DNA from: Pinguiococcus pyrenoidosus
Lineage: Eukaryota > Sar > Pinguiophyceae > Pinguiochrysidales > Pinguiochrysidaceae
Assembly (NCBI GenBank): GCA_019677205.1
Contig: JAAMXY010000092.1
Location: 22,890 to 75,938, forward strand
DNA length: 53,049 bases
Direction of reading: 5' to 3'
This document shows, in pieces, positions 51,862 to 53,049 of this stretch. The notes beneath the pieces were generated by a model. The model saw only the letters and a program-made list of their open reading frames with translations. It was not told the origin of the DNA and searched no databases. Every line of letters starts with the position of its first letter. Within the stretch, counting starts at the first letter, position 1. Both the position numbers and the translations under genes were made by a program.

Positions 51862-53049
51862 ATGTCCAAGTACGGCAACCCCACGTTCCAGATCCTCGAC
51901 CCGGTGCCCTCGGACATCGAGGTACGGCCCTGGCGGCGCTTGGCTCACGGTGACGTTGCAAGAACATCTGAGCGCCTGGGGGGATTCGGTGTCTGGCCCT
52001 TGGCCTTCTGCAGGTGTCGCAGGGCATCACGCCGCTGCCCATCAGCGAGGTGGGCGAGCGCATCGGCCTGCTCGGCGATGAGCTCATCCCCTACGGCAAG
52101 ACCATGGCAAAGGTTGGTGGCAGGCGCCGGCCCGCCTTCGCTGAGCGCCGGATGGTCCATTGCTGAGCGACAGAGCTGCCTCGGCCCTCCAGGTGGATAT
52201 CAAGGTGATCGACCGCCTCAAGGACACGCCGGACGGCAACTACGTCGTCGTCACGGGCATCAACCCCACGCCGCTCGGAGAGGGCAAGTCCACCACCACC
52301 ATTGGCGTGTGCCAGGCGCTGGGAGCGCACCTGAACAAGAGCGTGTTCACCTGCATCCGCCAGCCGTCCCAAGGGCCCACCTTTGGCATCAAGGGTACGA
52401 GGCATATGGCCAAAGACAGCCGCGAGGCTCCGCCGGTTTCTGCTTTTGGTTCTGCCGGCCGCGTCCTTACCCTCCCGGTGTGCTCGTTTCTGCCGCCTCC
52501 CGTCCGCAGGTGGGGCTGCAGGCGGCGGCATGTCGCAGGTGGTGCCGATGGAGGACTTTAACCTGCACCTCACGGGCGACATCCACGCGATCACGGCCGC
52601 GAACAATCTCTGCGCCGCCGCCATCGATACGCGCATGTTCCACGAGGGGACGCAGACCGACGAGCAGCTGTACAAGCGCCTGGTGCCCGCCGGGAAGGAT
52701 GGCGTGAAGCGCTTCAACCCGACGCAGATCAAGCGCCTCGAGAAGCTCGGGATCGAAGAGCGGGACCCGGAGGCGCTCAGCCCGGAGGACCGCGGCCGCT
52801 TCGCACGCCTGGACATTGACCCGACCACCATCACCTGGCAGCGCGTGCTCGACACCTGCGACCGCCACCTCCGCGGCGTTACCGTCGGCACGGGGCCCAA
52901 GGAGTCCAAGGGCACGCCCAGGAACACCGGCTTCGACATCACCGTCGCCTCCGAGATCATGGCCGTCCTGGCGCTGACCACCTCGCTCGAGGACATGCGC
53001 GACCGCCTGGGACGCATGGTCGTGGCGCGCGCGCGGCCCGACGGGCGCC
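51862..53049 (+). CDS. FTHFS: Formate-tetrahydrofolate ligase (3' partial)
   Basis: Exons 51862-51921, 52014-52112, 52193-52394 and 52510-53049 run off the window end (introns 92, 80 and 115 nt). The enzyme makes 10-formyl-THF from formate, THF and ATP in one-carbon metabolism. The P-loop motif [20 protein letters not shown] is exact, followed by [47 protein letters not shown] and [14 protein letters not shown], matching the synthetase domain of C1-THF synthases. The N-terminus [20 protein letters not shown] with [10 protein letters not shown] is the family's start and shows no targeting signal, so it is a cytosolic monofunctional enzyme unless further domains follow outside the window. Confidence 0.95.

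Noticed and set aside
1-53049. CRISPR arrays, transposons or viral insertions
   Set aside because: No spaced repeat array, transposase, reverse transcriptase or long terminal/inverted repeat was seen. All tandem repeats are short and local.

Overview
This is a nuclear genome window from a photosynthetic eukaryote. The genes carry canonical GT-AG spliceosomal introns, mostly about 45 to 130 nt long. The encoded proteins are eukaryote-specific: ASH2, YJU2, V-ATPase subunit d, glucosidase II, an ORC1/CDC6-type ATPase, a Qb-SNARE and a GOST-type receptor. Several proteins begin with an ER-type signal peptide followed by a transit-peptide-like stretch. These are a thylakoid-lumen protein with a second twin-arginine signal, a plastid-type HSP90, protoporphyrinogen oxidase and ribonucleotide reductase R2. 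Such bipartite leaders point to a complex plastid surrounded by an ER-connected membrane, so to a chlorophyll-c or other red-lineage alga (stramenopile, haptophyte, cryptophyte or chromerid). I cannot fix the species. Coding DNA is GC-rich, and a few intergenic spacers are strikingly AT-rich.

Layout, left to right: ASH2 (-, cut by the window start), V-ATPase d (+), YJU2 (-), CDK-like kinase (+), coiled-coil protein (-), IQ-motif protein (-), GPR180/TMEM145-like receptor (+), double-domain transaldolase (-), large coiled-coil protein (+), second coiled-coil protein (-), mitochondrial uS15 (+), glucosidase II alpha (-), Vti1-like SNARE (+), mitochondrial membrane protein (-), PPR/Smr-like protein (+), Nudix hydrolase (-), PsbQ-like lumen protein (+), protoporphyrinogen oxidase (-), plastid HSP90 (+), ribonucleotide reductase R2 (-), ORC1/CDC6-like giant (+, containing an assembly gap), Tudor-like/methyltransferase protein (-) and formate-THF ligase (+, cut by the window end).

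Gene orientation alternates almost perfectly: 21 of 22 neighbouring pairs lie on opposite strands. Nearly every promoter region is therefore shared by two divergent genes, and nearly every 3' end faces another 3' end, some only 21 to 54 bp apart. Five divergent spacers are AT-rich islands; the others are not.

The genes do not form one pathway. One local theme is a run of four consecutive genes at 33.2 to 40.8 kb whose products all have plastid-type leaders. The most unusual gene products are a transaldolase with two complete catalytic domains in one polypeptide and an ORC1/CDC6-type ATPase preceded by about seven divergent copies of an unrecognised tryptophan-rich module. Intron coordinates below were inferred by hand from splice consensus, reading-frame continuity and family conservation. 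Exon sums were checked for divisibility by three.
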